A stretch of 64,000 bases of DNA from Puniceicoccaceae bacterium Marseille-Q1082 (GTDB lineage Bacteria > Verrucomicrobiota > Verrucomicrobiia > Opitutales > Intestinicryptomonadaceae): the NCBI GenBank assembly GCA_904424815.1, contig CAJGBI010000002.1:788974-852973 (forward strand), read 5' to 3'. Of this stretch, positions 8,538-17,460 are shown one piece after another. The translations under genes and the position numbers were made by a program. How positions within the stretch are numbered: the stretch's first letter is position 1; each line of letters begins with the position of its first letter. Below the pieces are notes generated by a model. That model was not told the DNA's origin, made no database searches, and saw only the letters and a list, made by a program, of their open reading frames with translations.

Positions 8538-10613
8538 ATGAGAATCCTCAATCTGCTCTGCGCTCCGGTTCTTTTGTTCCCGTTTATCGCTTCCGCCGCG
8601 GCGGGCGGCGCCGAAGGGGCGCGCGTCGAAAATTTCGGAACTCCGGTATTCGGAAAGGCCGTGAAAATCGACGGGGTAAGCCCGCGCGCGATGGCCCTTT
8701 GCGTTGACGGCAAGACCCTTTACATAGGAGCTTCCCATTATCTGTATGTCGCGGACATTTCTGAGCCGATGAACCCCAGGATTCTCGGAAAAGTCGGCGG
8801 CCTCGGGAATGTCAGGCAGATAGCCGTCCAGGACGGCATAGCCTACGTCGCCTCCCGCGAGAGCGGGCTGTGGATTGTGGACGCGCGGAATCCGAAATCT
8901 CCGAAAGTCCTCTCGCGCTACGACTGCATAGAGCTCGCAACAGGCATAGACGTGGCGGGGCGGGTCGCGTTTCTGGGGCAGCGAAACAACGGCGTGGAGT
9001 TCATAGACGTCTCCGACCCCGCGAACCCCGAGCACATCCGCATAATAAAAACGCCGGAGTCGCAGTCGGTGAAGTACCGCGACGGGTACCTGTTCAGCGG
9101 GGAGTGGCACTCGGGCGAGGTGACGGTTTTCGACGCGCGCGACATGGCGGACGTTAAGGTCGTCTCGCGCCTGAAAATGGACGGCTACGGCGACGGAATC
9201 GACCTGGGCGGGAACCTGCTCTTCGCTTCGACGGGGCACCATTCCAAAGATTCCGGAAAGGCGAAGGAGGAGCGTTTCGGCGGCGGGCACGGGCTCGAGA
9301 TCTTCGACATATCGGATATTTCCAATCCCAGAAAAATATCGTCGGTGAAGTTCCCGAAATTTTATTACATCGGAAACGACTTCTGGACTCCGCGCCGCTC
9401 GGGAAATACGGTTTTTGCCGCGGACACTTTCAACGGCCTGTTCGCCGTTGACATATCCGACGTGAAAAATCCGCGCATAGCCGGTCGCATAACCACCCCT
9501 CCGAAAAAGGAGGGCGCGCCGTCGTCGCCCATAAGCTCGGTGGCGGTCGCCGACGGCGCGGTCTACGTGTCGTCGCTCGACTACGGCGTTATGGCGGTGG
9601 AGTGCCCGAACGCGCGGGCTTCCGCCGAGGGGAAGGGCGTTCTTCCGAAAAACCCGTCTTACAGAGCGCAATATCCCGCCGATTCCGAAAAGTTTTTCGT
9701 CTGGAAGCCCGAGCGGAGCGCGCAGGTGCGCGCCGTCGCGGTTTCCGGCGACACGGCTTACGCGGCGTGCGGGGCGGAGGGGATAGCGGTTTTGAGGCTC
9801 TCAGGCTCGGGGTTTGAGGAAATCGGGCGGATTAAAATGCCGTTTGCCGGCGACGTAAAAATAAGAGGCGGCAGGCTCTACGCAGCCGAGGGTCAAAACG
9901 GCCTCGCTGTATATAATATAGACCCCCATTCCCCCGCCGCGCTGTCGGAGATTGGCAGGCTGAAATCGCTCTCTCCGGAGTCGTCGCTCGTGTTGTGGGT
10001 GTGGGTTCCCGAAGGAAATTTCATCGCCGCCACCGACAGGGTGGGCGGAATATTTTTCATCGACGCGCGCGATTTGAAAAATATGAAAGTCGCATTCCGC
10101 AAGGGCGGCTGCCCGGGGTGGAATAAATATTTCTCGGGCGGAATTGTCGGGGGGAAGTACGCGGGAATGTCTTACGCCAACAGCCGCTTCGAGTGGTTCG
10201 ACTTGTCTGGGGAAAAGCCCGTTCCCGCAAACGCCAGCTACAAAAACAGGCCGGGCGTCTCCAACGGCTGCTGCGTTTTCAGGGATAAAGTCCTCTGGAC
10301 GAACCGCGCGGGGGAGGTCGTTTTGCTCGGGCCCAACCAGCCCGAAAATCCCGACGGAAGCGCTTGGAAGTCCGTGCCGGTTGGGGGCGCGAAAGTTTCC
10401 GCCCTCCCCGCGTGGGACGGCGGGAGACTGGTGGCGTTTACGAACCGCATAGAAAAGAGCGTCGTCCTCGCGGACTTCGGCGACGAGAAAAAACCGAAGG
10501 CGGTGTGGATTGAAAAAATATCCGGAAATCCGGACACTCCGGAATTTTGGCGCGGGCGGCTGATAATCCCCGCTGGCTACGGGGGGCTTATGATGACGCG
10601 CGAGCGGTTTTAG
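8538..10613 (+). CDS. Exported LVIVD-repeat beta-propeller protein
   Basis: A 691-residue protein with an N-terminal signal peptide (MRILNLLCAPVLLFPFIASAAAGG) and many repeats of the LVIVD type, for example LYVADISEPMNPRILGKV, LWIVDARNPKSPKVLSRY, VEFIDVSDPANPEHI, LEIFDISDISNPRKI and LFAVDISDVKNPRIAG. These form a beta-propeller, found in many exported proteins of unknown biochemical role, probably binding a protein or glycan partner. The start at 8538 is preferred over an upstream GTG-like frame because it begins the signal peptide and fits the promoter 7 nt upstream. Monocistronic, divergent from gmd. Confidence 0.8.
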   Translation: MRILNLLCAPVLLFPFIASAAAGGAEGARVENFGTPVFGKAVKIDGVSPRAMALCVDGKTLYIGASHYLYVADISEPMNPRILGKVGGLGNVRQIAVQDGIAYVASRESGLWIVDARNPKSPKVLSRYDCIELATGIDVAGRVAFLGQRNNGVEFIDVSDPANPEHIRIIKTPESQSVKYRDGYLFSGEWHSGEVTVFDARDMADVKVVSRLKMDGYGDGIDLGGNLLFASTGHHSKDSGKAKEERFGGGHGLEIFDISDISNPRKISSVKFPKFYYIGNDFWTPRRSGNTVFAADTFNGLFAVDISDVKNPRIAGRITTPPKKEGAPSSPISSVAVADGAVYVSSLDYGVMAVECPNARASAEGKGVLPKNPSYRAQYPADSEKFFVWKPERSAQVRAVAVSGDTAYAACGAEGIAVLRLSGSGFEEIGRIKMPFAGDVKIRGGRLYAAEGQNGLAVYNIDPHSPAALSEIGRLKSLSPESSLVLWVWVPEGNFIAATDRVGGIFFIDARDLKNMKVAFRKGGCPGWNKYFSGGIVGGKYAGMSYANSRFEWFDLSGEKPVPANASYKNRPGVSNGCCVFRDKVLWTNRAGEVVLLGPNQPENPDGSAWKSVPVGGAKVSALPAWDGGRLVAFTNRIEKSVVLADFGDEKKPKAVWIEKISGNPDTPEFWRGRLIIPAGYGGLMMTRERF

Positions 10614-10750
10614 GGGCGGCGAGGCGGCGCGCGCTCGGCGGAAATCGGCGTTCTGGCGCGTTCGGAGGCGCGCGGAGAACCTAAAAAAGTTGAAAAAAAA
10701 GCTTGTGCCGAAAATCGCGGAGTGTATGTTCAAATCCCAATTTACACGAT

Positions 10751-10837
10751 GGTAGGGTATCCAAGGGGCTAAAGGGCGCGGACTGTAAATCCGTTCGGCT
10801 TTGCCGTTCACTGGTTCGAATCCAGTCCCTACCACCA
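10751..10837 (+). tRNA. tRNA-Tyr (GTA anticodon)
   Basis: An 87-nt class II tRNA. The acceptor stem pairs GGTAGGG with CCCTACC, discriminator A, encoded CCA. The anticodon loop CTGTAAA gives GTA at 10785-10787 between GGA and TCC. A long variable arm (CGGCTTTGCCG) is typical of bacterial tRNA-Tyr, and the T arm is ACTGG-TTCGAAT-CCAGT. Confidence 0.97.
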
Positions 10838-10849
10838 TGTAATTTTGAC

Positions 10850-10877
10850 AGCCCGCGGGAGACCGCGGCTTTTTTTT
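10850..10877 (+). terminator. Rho-independent terminator after tRNA-Tyr
   Basis: A GC-rich hairpin (AGCCCGCGG, loop GAGA, CCGCGGCT) followed by eight T residues, 12 nt downstream of the tRNA CCA end. Confidence 0.85.
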
Positions 10878-11283
10878 GCGCCCGTTGGGGAGGAGGGTTG
10901 AAAAGAGCGGGGATTCTTTCAGCCGACAATGCGTTTTGCAAGCCGCCTTTGGGAGATAATTCCGCCGAAGGCTGAAATTGGGCGCGGCGCCGTGCGATTT
11001 CCGCCGAAGTCTGTCGGGGCGCAGCAGGGCTTTTATGCGTATGTCGCCCACGGCGTCGGGGCGCATGATAGAAAATGCCGACTTATAAATTCCATTGCGG
11101 TTTTGAAGCCCGCAAAGCGCGGCGTTTCCCGCCCTCCGCGCGGACTTTTGGGGAAGCTTGCCCGCGGCGGCCGCGCGGGAGCGGGTTTGCGGGTCGGAGC
11201 TCTGGGGCCGCGGGTTTTCGGCTTTTGCAAGAATCTCGCAATTCATTTATTTTAAATAAAATAAAAATAAAATTTGAAATTTG
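10878..11283. other. Intergenic stretch without a recognisable gene
   Basis: About 400 nt between the tRNA terminator and the riboswitch promoter region. Open frames here have no start context or family resemblance. The last 40 nt are very AT-rich and could serve as an UP element for the riboswitch transcript. Confidence 0.5.
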
Positions 11284-11313
11284 TTGACGCGGCGGGCGCA
11301 AATCTGAAACATG
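11284..11313 (+). promoter_or_regulatory. Possible promoter of the riboswitch-nrdDG transcript
   Basis: TTGACG at 11284-11289 follows an A/T tract of about 40 nt. A weak -10 candidate (AACATG) lies at the expected distance. Only the -35 and the AT tract are persuasive. Confidence 0.35.
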
Positions 11314-11321
11314 TTTTTCCG

Positions 11322-11500
11322 ACGAGAGCGGTTTTCGCTTTGGGGGAATTTTTCCTTTGGGGCGGACGAAGATGGAATCGGGTGCGAATCCCGGGCAGTC
11401 CCGCTGCTGTGAGCCTTAACAAAATGCGCGCGATACGCCACTGTCCGCGAGGGGCGGGAAGGCCGCGCGCAAAGGCGAGCCAGAAGACATGCCGCTTTTC
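11322..11500 (+). ncRNA. Cobalamin (AdoCbl) riboswitch
   Basis: The conserved core is readable: GGAATCGGGTGCGAATCCCG, then CAGTCCCGCTGCTGTGA, CGCCACTG, GGGCGGGAAGG, and the B12-box-like AGCCAGAAGACATGCC. An outer P1 stem can form between AGCGG near 11326 and CCGCT near 11493. It lies about 155 nt upstream of nrdD. Established knowledge: this RNA class binds adenosylcobalamin-type ligands and usually lowers expression of the downstream gene. Confidence 0.95.
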
Positions 11501-11561
11501 AAACATTCGGCTCCACGAGGAATGGCCGCCGGCATACCACAACTTTAAAGGATAATCGGAT

Positions 11562-11601
11562 CCGCCAAACGCGGTTTTCCGGCGGGGCTTAGGCGTTTTT
11601 T
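11562..11601 (+). terminator. Putative riboswitch expression-platform terminator
   Basis: CCGCC (11562-11566) can pair with GGCGG (11581-11585), and AAACGC with GCGTTT, ending in a run of six T residues. Placed between the B12 aptamer and nrdD, it would stop transcription when ligand is bound. Confidence 0.5.
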
Positions 11602-11655
11602 GTTCGCCTTTTCCCGTCCGGATTTTCGCGGTGGGCGTCCGATTTTTTTTTAGCA

Positions 11656-14043
11656 ATGCAGATTAGGGAAATAAAAATAATAAAGAGGGACGGAAAGACC
11701 GAGGACTTCTCGATAGACAAAATATCAAACGCAATCCGCAAGGCGTACGCCGCGGGCGGGGTTGCGGACGAAAGCGGCGAAATCGCCAGAATATCCGAGA
11801 GGGTAGCCTCGACAATAGATTCTCCGAGCATAGGGGTTGAGGAGATTCAGGACAGGGTTGAGCGCGAGCTCATGCTTTCAAACCCCTACATAGCCAAGAA
11901 ATACATCATCTACCGCCAGTGGAGGAATACCGAGCGCGACAAGCGCACGTCGATGAAGACCGTCATGGACGGGATTGTAGCCATAGAGAAAAACGACGTC
12001 AACCTCGGCAACGCCAACATGTCGTCGCACACCCCCGCCGGACAGATGATGACGTTCGCCTCGGAGGTGACGAAGGACTACGCGCTGAAATACCTCGTCG
12101 GAGTAAAGTACGCGCGCGCCCACCGCGACGGCGACATGCACATCCACGACCTCGACTACTACCCCACCAAGACCACGACCTGCATACAGTACGACCTGGA
12201 AGACATTTTCGGGCGCGGATTCCACACCAAAAACGGCAGCATACGCACCCCGCAGTCCATACAGAGCTACGCGACGCTCGCGACGATAGTTTTTCAGACA
12301 AACCAGAACGAGCAGCACGGCGGCCAGTCGATTCCGGCCCTCGACTTTTTCCTCGCCCCGGGCGTGCGGAAGTCGTTCGTCAAGCACGTATGCGACGGCG
12401 TGGCGTTCTGCCGCGCGCTCGCGGGGGCTGAGCCTCCGGACGCCGAAAAGCTCAAAAAAGCGGCGTTTTCCGCGCTCGATTCCATAGAGCCCAAAAAGGC
12501 GGCGCTCAAAAAGCTTTCGGCCGCCCTTTCAAAGCTCGGCGCCAAGCTGTCCGAGAAGGAGCTTTCGGCGTGCGTCTCGCAGGCGCTTGAAAACACGCGC
12601 AAGGACACCCGCCAGGCGATGGAGGGATTCGTCCACAACCTCAACACCATGCACTCGCGCGGCGGCAACCAGGTTGTGTTCAGCTCCGTGAACTACGGCA
12701 CCGACACGTCCCCCGAGGGCAGGATGGTAATCCGCGAGCTCCTTGCGGCGACGGCGCGCGGGCTGGGGCGCGGCGAGGTTCCGGTGTTTCCCATACAGAT
12801 TTTCAAAGTGAAGGACGGCGTTTCGTACTCCGACGCGGACTGCGAAAAGGCGCTCGCGGACTTCCCCGCCGCCCTCGCCGGAAAGATAAAATTTTCCGCC
12901 CCCAACTTCGACTTGTTCATAGAGGCGTGCCGCACGACCTCCACGTCGCTCTTTCCGAATTTTCTCTTTCTCGACGCCCCATACAACGTCAACGAAAAGT
13001 GGAGCGCGAAAGACCCCAAAAGGTACCTGTACGAGGTTGCGACGATGGGCTGCCGCACGCGCGTGTTTGAAAACCTGCGCGGAGAGAAGTCGTCGGTGGG
13101 CAGGGGCAACCTTTCGTTCACCTCGATGAACATGCCGAGGCTGGCGATAAAGGCCGTCCACGAGGCGGAGGATCTCCTGCCGGGCGCCGACAAGCACGCC
13201 GTGCGCGGGGAGGCGAAGTCGATATTCATAGAGTCCGTCCGCTCGATGTCGTGCATGATAGCCGAGCAGCTCCGCGAGCGCTATCTCTACCAGCGCAAGG
13301 CCCTCGCCATGCAGTTCCCGTTCATGATGGGCAACGACATCTGGAAGGGCGGCGGAAAGCTCGCGCCGACGGACGAAGTCGGCGACGCGATAGACAGCGG
13401 CACTTTGGGAATAGGGTTTATCGGCGGCCACAACGCGATGGCCGCTATCTACGGAGAGGGGCACGCCCGCAACAGGGAGGCTTGGGACACCCTCTACGAG
13501 GCCGTGCAGACGATAAACGAGGTCGCCGAGATGTACAAGCGCAAGTACAAACTTAACTATTCGGTGCTCGCAACCCCCGCGGAGGGGCTTTCGGGGCGGT
13601 TCACCAAGATGGACAGGCGCAGGTACGGCGTCATACGCGGGGTCAACGACCGCGACTACTACGTCAACAGCTTCCACGTCGACGTGAAAGAGCCCGTCAC
13701 CGCCTACGAGAAGATAAAGCTTGAAGCCCCTTTCCACGCCATAACGCGCGGCGGGCACATCACCTATGTAGAGCTCGACGGCGAGGCGAAAAAGAACGTC
13801 TCCACGATTGTCAAAATCGTCAAATGCATGAAGGATTCGGGCATCGGGTACGGCTCGATAAACCACCCCGTCGACACCTGCCGCGACTGCGGATACAGGG
13901 GCGTGATATACTCGAAGTGCCCCGCCTGCAACGGCGAGAACGTCTCGAGGATGAGGCGGATTACGGGCTATCTTACGGGGAGCCTCGAGACGTGGAATTC
14001 CGCGAAGCAGGCCGAGGAAAAGGACAGGGTTAAGCACGGTTAG
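11656..14043 (+). CDS. nrdD: Anaerobic (class III) ribonucleoside-triphosphate reductase
   Basis: A 795-residue glycyl-radical enzyme reducing NTPs to dNTPs without oxygen. Residues 1-95 are an ATP-cone allosteric domain (KIIKRDGKTEDFSIDKISNAIRKAY). The central barrel contains MHIHDLDYYPTKTTTC, HGGQSIPALDFFLAPGVRKSF and HSRGGNQVVFSSVNYGTD. The C-terminal zinc site has four Cys (C742, C745, C755, C758) and the radical loop is RITGYLTG, with the radical on about Gly771. It is followed by its activase 2 nt downstream. The cobalamin riboswitch upstream implies repression by B12, which makes sense if a B12-dependent class II reductase exists elsewhere. Confidence 0.97.
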   Translation: MQIREIKIIKRDGKTEDFSIDKISNAIRKAYAAGGVADESGEIARISERVASTIDSPSIGVEEIQDRVERELMLSNPYIAKKYIIYRQWRNTERDKRTSMKTVMDGIVAIEKNDVNLGNANMSSHTPAGQMMTFASEVTKDYALKYLVGVKYARAHRDGDMHIHDLDYYPTKTTTCIQYDLEDIFGRGFHTKNGSIRTPQSIQSYATLATIVFQTNQNEQHGGQSIPALDFFLAPGVRKSFVKHVCDGVAFCRALAGAEPPDAEKLKKAAFSALDSIEPKKAALKKLSAALSKLGAKLSEKELSACVSQALENTRKDTRQAMEGFVHNLNTMHSRGGNQVVFSSVNYGTDTSPEGRMVIRELLAATARGLGRGEVPVFPIQIFKVKDGVSYSDADCEKALADFPAALAGKIKFSAPNFDLFIEACRTTSTSLFPNFLFLDAPYNVNEKWSAKDPKRYLYEVATMGCRTRVFENLRGEKSSVGRGNLSFTSMNMPRLAIKAVHEAEDLLPGADKHAVRGEAKSIFIESVRSMSCMIAEQLRERYLYQRKALAMQFPFMMGNDIWKGGGKLAPTDEVGDAIDSGTLGIGFIGGHNAMAAIYGEGHARNREAWDTLYEAVQTINEVAEMYKRKYKLNYSVLATPAEGLSGRFTKMDRRRYGVIRGVNDRDYYVNSFHVDVKEPVTAYEKIKLEAPFHAITRGGHITYVELDGEAKKNVSTIVKIVKCMKDSGIGYGSINHPVDTCRDCGYRGVIYSKCPACNGENVSRMRRITGYLTGSLETWNSAKQAEEKDRVKHG

Positions 14044-14045
14044 CG

Positions 14046-14555
14046 ATGGAGCCGCTGCGGGTTTTGCGCGTTTACGACGAAACCATCGCCGACGGCGACG
14101 GCCTTCGCTTGTCCGTGTACTTTGCCGGATGCGCGCACAACTGCCCGGGCTGCCACAATCCCGAAAGCCGCGACCCGCGCGCCGGCGCGGAGCTTGACGC
14201 GGCCTTCGCGCGTGAAATCGCGCGGAAGGTAAACGCCAACCCGCTGCTCGACGGCGTGACGCTCAGCGGCGGCGACCCTCTCTACAACCCCGAAGCCCTC
14301 CTTGAATTTCTGAAATTCCTCAAACTCCGGACGCGCGCGAACGTCTGGTGCTACACGGGCTACGTCTACGAGCGCATACTCAAAGACCCCGCGCGGGCGC
14401 GGTGCCTGAAATACATAGACACCCTCGTCGACGGCCCTTTTATCGCCGCATTGCGCGACCCTTCGCTCGCGTTCATAGGCTCCAGGAACCAGCGCATAAT
14501 TCCGCTGCGGCGCGGGGTTGCGAAAAATCCTCCGCCGCGCCCGCCGCGCGCGTGA
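14046..14555 (+). CDS. nrdG: Anaerobic ribonucleotide reductase activating protein (radical SAM)
   Basis: A 169-residue radical-SAM activase that generates the glycyl radical on NrdD. The 4Fe-4S ligating motif is CAHNCPGC (CxxxCxxC) near residue 29; GVTLSGGDPLYNPEALLEF is the SAM-binding GGE/GGD-like motif, and VDGPFI is typical of NrdG. It starts 2 nt after nrdD and is under the same riboswitch. Confidence 0.95.
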   Translation: MEPLRVLRVYDETIADGDGLRLSVYFAGCAHNCPGCHNPESRDPRAGAELDAAFAREIARKVNANPLLDGVTLSGGDPLYNPEALLEFLKFLKLRTRANVWCYTGYVYERILKDPARARCLKYIDTLVDGPFIAALRDPSLAFIGSRNQRIIPLRRGVAKNPPPRPPRA

Positions 14556-14566
14556 ATCGGCGGAGG
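14529..14566 (+). terminator. Hairpin at the end of nrdG, possible terminator
   Basis: Perfect 9-bp arms CCTCCGCCG (14529-14537) and CGGCGGAGG (14558-14566) overlap the nrdG stop codon; only CTTT follows, so termination would be inefficient. Confidence 0.4.
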
Positions 14567-14767
14567 CTTTGCCGCGGCGCTATTCCGAAATTTCCTCCGT
14601 TTGAAGAGCGCAATGCAAAGTTTTGCGCGGGGCCCGCGCGGCAGGCGCGGATTTTGGATTCCCGAAAGGCGCCGCATTTGCCTTTGCCGCGCGCGGTTTG
14701 GGGACGGATAGGTTTGGATTTTCCCGCAGGCGGCGCTCCTCGTTGCCAGTCGTAGCCTGCTTTCGGA

Positions 14768-15976
14768 TTAGTCGCCTTTGCGGCTTGAAAGGTATGCGTT
14801 GGTCGCGTTCACCGCCGCGTCGAACGCCTTTATGTCCTCCTTTGAGAGCGTGCCGAGCGTGTATGTTATGTATTTTTTCGCGAGCGGATTGCGGTTGTAG
14901 TTCGACAGCAGGCTCCAGCACGCGGAAATCGCCGCCAGTCCCGACAGGGCGCGCCTGTCGTCCATCTCGGGTTTTAACGGTTTGCCCGCGCGGGCGAGTT
15001 CGGAAACCCGCACGCAGTCGCCGGAATTTTTTACGGCGCACGCTATGATTTTCTCTATCGGCCCGCACGAGCCTCCGGCAAAGAACTCTCCCCATAGAAG
15101 GTCGAGTGCGGCGCCGGAGTCGGGGATTGCGTCCGTTCTCGGCAGCGAGGTCGCAACGTCCCACATGGAGTCCCGCAGGGCGGTCTCGCCCTTGTCGAGC
15201 CCCTTGAGCCTGTATCCTTCGCCGAGCAGCTCAAAGAGCTGGATTGAATTTCTGCGCTGGATTTTACCCGCTTTCGGGAACTCCCTCTCCGCCTCGGAAA
15301 GCAAAAATTTGTGGCGCGAGAAAGCGGTTTTCATGAAGCCGAACATGGCGTAGGCGAAATTTCCGTCGCCGTCGGCGAAGCTCATGTCGGGGCTCGCGAA
15401 AATCGCGTAGGCGGGTTTGGGGTCGAACGATCCGTTGTATTCAATTATGGCTTCGTTGAGCTTGCGCGCGCCCCTGACCGGCTCGGGGCGAACCCACTTT
15501 TCGAGTTTCAGGGGCGTGGAGGTTTTGGCTGTTTCGCCCGTTTTGAGATTTTTGGCGGCGAAGCGGATTTCGTAGTCGCCGTATTCGTCGGAGTCCTCGA
15601 ACATGTAGCCGAGGGTGAAGGGAAAGTTTACGACGAGCCTTTTGTCCGAAACTTTTCCCTTGTAGACGTCGCGGACGGCGGTTTTGAACTCCCCTCCGGC
15701 CCTGCCGACGGACAATTCGTATTCTATCTCAAATTCCTCGCCGTCGTTTCCCGCCACGGCGACCGCCGAGGGAACGCAGATTGCGGGGTCGTTTTTGTAC
15801 AGCGCGGCCGCCGTCGGCATCAGGGCGGTGTCCGGCGGCACCTTTGAAAGGAAGTCGAGGTTCCCGTCCGCGCGCGTGACGGGCGCAAATACCCTCATCG
15901 GCGGCTTGCCTTCCTGGGCGGCGGCAGATAAAAGCGGAATGGCCGCAAGCGCGAACGCGGCAAAAATGCGGTTCAT
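14768..15976 (-). CDS. Exported protein of unknown function
   Basis: 402 residues with a signal peptide (MNRIFAAFALAAIPLLSAAAQ). I do not recognise a family. The N-terminal half looks beta-rich with alternating hydrophobic and charged residues (ADGNLDFLSKVPPDTALM; EIRFAAKNLKTGETAKTSTP), while the C-terminal 200 residues look alpha-helical. A candidate promoter (TCGACC-17-TAGGAT) ends 10 nt before the ATG. Stand-alone gene, convergent with nrdDG. Confidence 0.7.
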   Translation of the reverse strand: MNRIFAAFALAAIPLLSAAAQEGKPPMRVFAPVTRADGNLDFLSKVPPDTALMPTAAALYKNDPAICVPSAVAVAGNDGEEFEIEYELSVGRAGGEFKTAVRDVYKGKVSDKRLVVNFPFTLGYMFEDSDEYGDYEIRFAAKNLKTGETAKTSTPLKLEKWVRPEPVRGARKLNEAIIEYNGSFDPKPAYAIFASPDMSFADGDGNFAYAMFGFMKTAFSRHKFLLSEAEREFPKAGKIQRRNSIQLFELLGEGYRLKGLDKGETALRDSMWDVATSLPRTDAIPDSGAALDLLWGEFFAGGSCGPIEKIIACAVKNSGDCVRVSELARAGKPLKPEMDDRRALSGLAAISACWSLLSNYNRNPLAKKYITYTLGTLSKEDIKAFDAAVNATNAYLSSRKGD

Positions 15977-16028
15977 AATTGTCGAAATCCTATTCCGAGC
16001 GCGGGCGGAGGTCGAGAATTTTTTTCAG

Positions 16029-16751
16029 TTATCTGCCGACTTTAAATATCTCGCCGCCGATTTTAGAGAGCTCGGCGTCGAGCCTCTTTGCGCCCGGAAT
16101 GAGGCGGTTTAGGAAAATCCAGAAGGCGGTCGAGTGGTCCATAAACCTCACATGGGCGAGTTCGTGGCGGAATACGTACTGCTGGAGCCGGCGCGGCAGC
16201 AGCATTACGCGCCAGTTGAACGAGAGCGCGCCCGCCGCCGACCGCGAAGCCCATCGGCTGTTTTGGCTGCGCACGGAAATTCTCGAAAAGCCGAGCCCCG
16301 TCTCGGCGGATATTTTTTTTATTTCGCGCTCGACGGCTTCGCGCGCGAAGTCCCTGAAAACCCTCTCGACGGATCCGCCGGCGTCGGAGGGCTTGTACAC
16401 TATGCCGAGCTCCGTTTTGGTCCGCACAAAAAATTCCGCGCCGGCGGACGGTTTCAGCCACACGTCCAGGTCGTCGCCCTCCGCGCTGACGCGCGGGAAT
16501 TTTTCAAGATATTCTTTCAGCGGCACGGGCTCTGAAAAATTCGCGAGGGCCTCCGCCAGCCAGCCCGCGTTTGAGCGCGCGAACGAAAGCGCGTCTTTTA
16601 GCGGCGCTCGCGGCGGCTTGGAGACCACCGCCGAATGCGGGGAATCCGCCCACATTTTGAAGCTGCGGGAATTCGGGCGGTCCACGATTTTCAGCTTGAC
16701 GCGCCCCGCCCGAGGGCAATCGATTTCCGCCTCTCTTGCGATTCTTTCCAC
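16029..16751 (-). CDS. YgjP/DUF45-type M48-like metallohydrolase
   Basis: A 240-residue cytoplasmic protein of the YgjP family, related to SprT/WSS1 metallopeptidases. The zinc motif HELAHVRFMDHSTAFW (HExxH plus a third His) and the preceding NSRWASRSAAGALSFNWRVML block are diagnostic. The start is GTG at 16751, 22 nt after mazG, with a purine-rich AAAGGCGGA upstream. In E. coli the family member acts on RNA triphosphate ends or is described as a metal-dependent hydrolase; the local role is unknown. Cotranscribed with mazG. Confidence 0.9.
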   Translation of the reverse strand: MERIAREAEIDCPRAGRVKLKIVDRPNSRSFKMWADSPHSAVVSKPPRAPLKDALSFARSNAGWLAEALANFSEPVPLKEYLEKFPRVSAEGDDLDVWLKPSAGAEFFVRTKTELGIVYKPSDAGGSVERVFRDFAREAVEREIKKISAETGLGFSRISVRSQNSRWASRSAAGALSFNWRVMLLPRRLQQYVFRHELAHVRFMDHSTAFWIFLNRLIPGAKRLDAELSKIGGEIFKVGR

Positions 16752-16773
16752 CGGATTCCGCCTTTCGCGCCGC

Positions 16774-17418
16774 CTATTCGGAGCCTTCCCCGCGGGCGGC
16801 TCTCCCGATTTCCGAAATGTAGTCGCGCAGGGCGCCCTCGGGCTCGATTTTTTCGGCGGCGGCCTCCCTCACGCAGTCGAAGAGCTTTTTGCCGATTTCG
16901 AGTCCGCGCGAATTTTTTGCGGCCGCCGACTTTGCGGCTTTTTCGAGAGTTTCGGAATCGGCTTTTTTTGCGATGTCGAGAGCGTAGCGCAGCGCGGAGA
17001 GCTGCGGCGGAATGCCGTCGAACAGGCCGCCGACCACGCGCTTTTTGCGCTCGATAGCCTTGACTTCCCTCCAGATTCCGAGAACGTCGTCTTCGCTTTC
17101 TGCCCTGCGCCCGCCGAACACGTGGGGGTGGCGGCGCACGAGCTTGTTTGCGAGGTCTTCGGCGACGTCGTAAAAGTCGAATTTTCCCTGCTCGTCCGCG
17201 ATTTCGCAGTGCAGCAGAATGTGCATCAGCACGTCGCCGAGCTCCTCGCGCATTCCGCAGTCGTCGCCGTTGTCGATCGCCTCCAGCAGTTCGGCGCATT
17301 CCTCCACGAGGTGCCCGCGCACGGACTTGTGCGTCTGCTCCCTGTCCCACGGGCAGCCGTCGGGCGCGCGCAGCCGCTTTACGATTTCAAGTAAACGGTT
17401 TACCGAATTTTCCTTCAT
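16774..17418 (-). CDS. mazG: Nucleoside triphosphate pyrophosphohydrolase
   Basis: A 214-residue MazG that hydrolyses (d)NTPs to monophosphates, cleaning the nucleotide pool. The opening LRAPDGCPWDREQTHKSV is typical, and the metal-binding EECAELLEAID (ExxE) and REELGDVLMHILLH (ExxD) motifs are intact. Slightly shorter than the 263-residue E. coli enzyme, with a reduced second half. The ATG lies 8 nt after a -10 box that belongs to a symmetric divergent promoter shared with the exported protein gene on the other strand. Confidence 0.95.
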   Translation of the reverse strand: MKENSVNRLLEIVKRLRAPDGCPWDREQTHKSVRGHLVEECAELLEAIDNGDDCGMREELGDVLMHILLHCEIADEQGKFDFYDVAEDLANKLVRRHPHVFGGRRAESEDDVLGIWREVKAIERKKRVVGGLFDGIPPQLSALRYALDIAKKADSETLEKAAKSAAAKNSRGLEIGKKLFDCVREAAAEKIEPEGALRDYISEIGRAARGEGSE

Positions 17419-17424
17419 CGGCTC

Positions 17425-17455
17425 TTGATATAGAATCGGGGTTTCTTAATATCAA
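17425..17455. promoter_or_regulatory. Symmetric bidirectional promoter (mazG / exported protein)
   Basis: Plus strand: TTGATA (17425-17430), 16 nt, TAATAT (17447-17452), 8 nt, ATG 17461. Minus strand: TTGATA (17455-17450), 17 nt, TATATC (17432-17427), 8 nt, ATG 17418. The arms CTTGATAT and ATATCAAG are an inverted repeat, so each -35 overlaps the -10 of the other direction and the two promoters should compete. Confidence 0.65.
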
Positions 17456-17460
17456 GCTTT

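Noticed and set aside
10751-10837. tRNA-Tyr as attachment site of an integrated element
   Set aside because: No recombinase lies near it and no repeated tRNA 3' end was noticed; the only recombinase is 33 kb away.
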